A stretch of DNA of 64,000 nt from Pseudeuparius sepicola (taxonomy: Eukaryota; Arthropoda; Insecta; Coleoptera; Anthribidae), in assembly GCA_963920635.1 (NCBI GenBank), contig OY987298.1:64315949-64379948 (forward strand). Direction: 5' to 3'. A program made the position numbers and the translations under genes. A model generated the notes under the pieces. The model ran no database searches, was not told the DNA's origin, and saw only the letters and a program-made list of their open reading frames with translations. This document shows positions 63,092-64,000 of this stretch, in pieces; position 1 is the first letter of the stretch; each line of letters starts with the position of its first letter.

Positions 63092-64000
63092 TGTGACGTT
63101 GTCACAAAAATAATTTTGGAATTTTAAGAAAACATCAGATAATCTTCTACTTTATTTAACACTCACACTAATGCATCCTTAGTGGTTGTCTCGGAGACAC
63201 TCACCGGCCACATCTGTTTCACTATCACTTAAGGTCACGCGCGTTTTCACTTTTCACTGTCGCTGGCTGCTGTCTATTCGTTCTCTGCGGGTTTCGGTTT
63301 GGTTGTTGTCCGACAGTACATTTTTGCTCCGCTGAAATCAGAAGGGCACTATTAGTTAACACTTCCTAGGTAGTCCTATCTAGTACTCACCTAAGTCGCA
63401 GATGGTTGTCTTCAATGTAGATTTTAGCCACTCTTGGCATTTCTTTTCTTCTTGGACTAGATTTGGGGACTCATATTCTTGAACTCGTTGTTTCGTCTTT
63501 TCTTTCTGTCTTTGCTTCTTGTTCTTTAGTAGTTCTTTATTTTCCTTCTTTGTAGGTACGTTACCGGGATTTTCCCAATGGGAACATACCGAATCTTGGT
63601 CTTGGGCATTTCTTTTCTATTCTCTTTTCTTGCCCTCCAATTTAGTTATAAGATGTTTGGGATTGTTTTACATTTTTGGTTCTGGAATTTCTTTTGTTTT
63701 GTTTTTGGGTATCAATTTGAGGTTATGTATGACGCTTGACACTGTTGACACTATCTTGACGTTTGACAACTGTCACCGGTCTCAGCTGGTGAAGGAACTT
63801 TTGCTATCATCTCTTAGGTGGCGCAAGTTGTGTCATTTTGAAGAACTCAAGCAGTCGGCCATTTTAGTCTTGCTCATAGTGTTGTGGCCTTGAGGTGGTC
63901 GACTTTACTGGTCCAAGATAGTGGCAAGCATGTTTTTACGCTATTTTTTTTTGTGCGCTTTTCAAAACGCAAATTTCGTGGGTTGAGAGTCCGAAAACGT
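63092..64000 (+). mobile_element. Gypsy retrotransposon LTR 3 (cut by the window end)
   Basis: TGTGACGTTGTCAC start and the first 909 bp of the LTR, apparently identical to LTR 2. Whether a third internal region or the satellite follows cannot be seen. Confidence 0.9.

Overview
The window is a piece of an animal genome, most likely an insect. It is AT-rich and full of eukaryotic transposons, and it holds no bacterial operon, no CRISPR array and no host gene that I can recognise with confidence. Nearly everything identifiable is a mobile element, a relic of one, or satellite DNA, so this looks like a repeat-rich, possibly heterochromatic, region. The species cannot be read from the sequence.

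Layout. (1) 1-9235: two repeat-rich kilobase-scale elements in unannotatable AT-rich DNA. These are a P-superfamily-like element carrying a broken THAP domain (779-2026) and a hAT-type element (7016-8602) with a 338-bp foldback nested in a TTAA site. A hAT transposase fragment and a 434-bp TIR element with 8-bp target duplications lie between them. (2) 9618-26458: the most striking object, a 16.84-kb, almost end-to-end palindrome. It is bounded by terminal inverted repeats starting AGTAGTATAG and by a 6-bp target duplication (CATACA). It sits inside a second, inverted copy of the P-like element, whose two halves are at 9238-9617 and 26459-27560. Size, TSD length and AG...CT ends match Polinton/Maverick elements. 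The only recognisable coding trace, one broken gene present once per arm, resembles a domain (DUF8207) I associate with such elements. (3) 26611-40000: a tRNA-derived SINE, a 4-kb TIR element with other elements nested in it, a very GC-rich patch, a truncated Penelope-like element (GIY-YIG type) with inverted hammerhead-like motifs and a 13-bp TSD, a mariner-type foldback, a 5S-rRNA-derived sequence and a pogo transposase relic. (4) 40040-43530: LINE fragments. One is split by a 1.6-kb Tc1/mariner-type element with very long TIRs, followed by a palindromic MITE nested inside another. (5) 45888-48899: a 20-bp minisatellite and a 149-bp-monomer satellite. (6) 48900-64000: a Ty3/gypsy LTR retrotransposon in tandem (LTR-internal-LTR-internal-LTR), inserted into the satellite and running off the window.

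How the parts work together. The only long open frames are those of the gypsy element: Gag with zinc knuckles, protease, reverse transcriptase, RNase H and integrase. Gag and protease are joined by a textbook -1 ribosomal frameshift signal (GGGAAAC, 7-nt spacer, perfect 9-bp stem). Both copies share the same break inside protease, and copy 1 also has a 100-bp gag deletion. The nesting order (LINE cut by mariner, P-like cut by the palindrome, satellite cut by gypsy) gives a relative insertion history.
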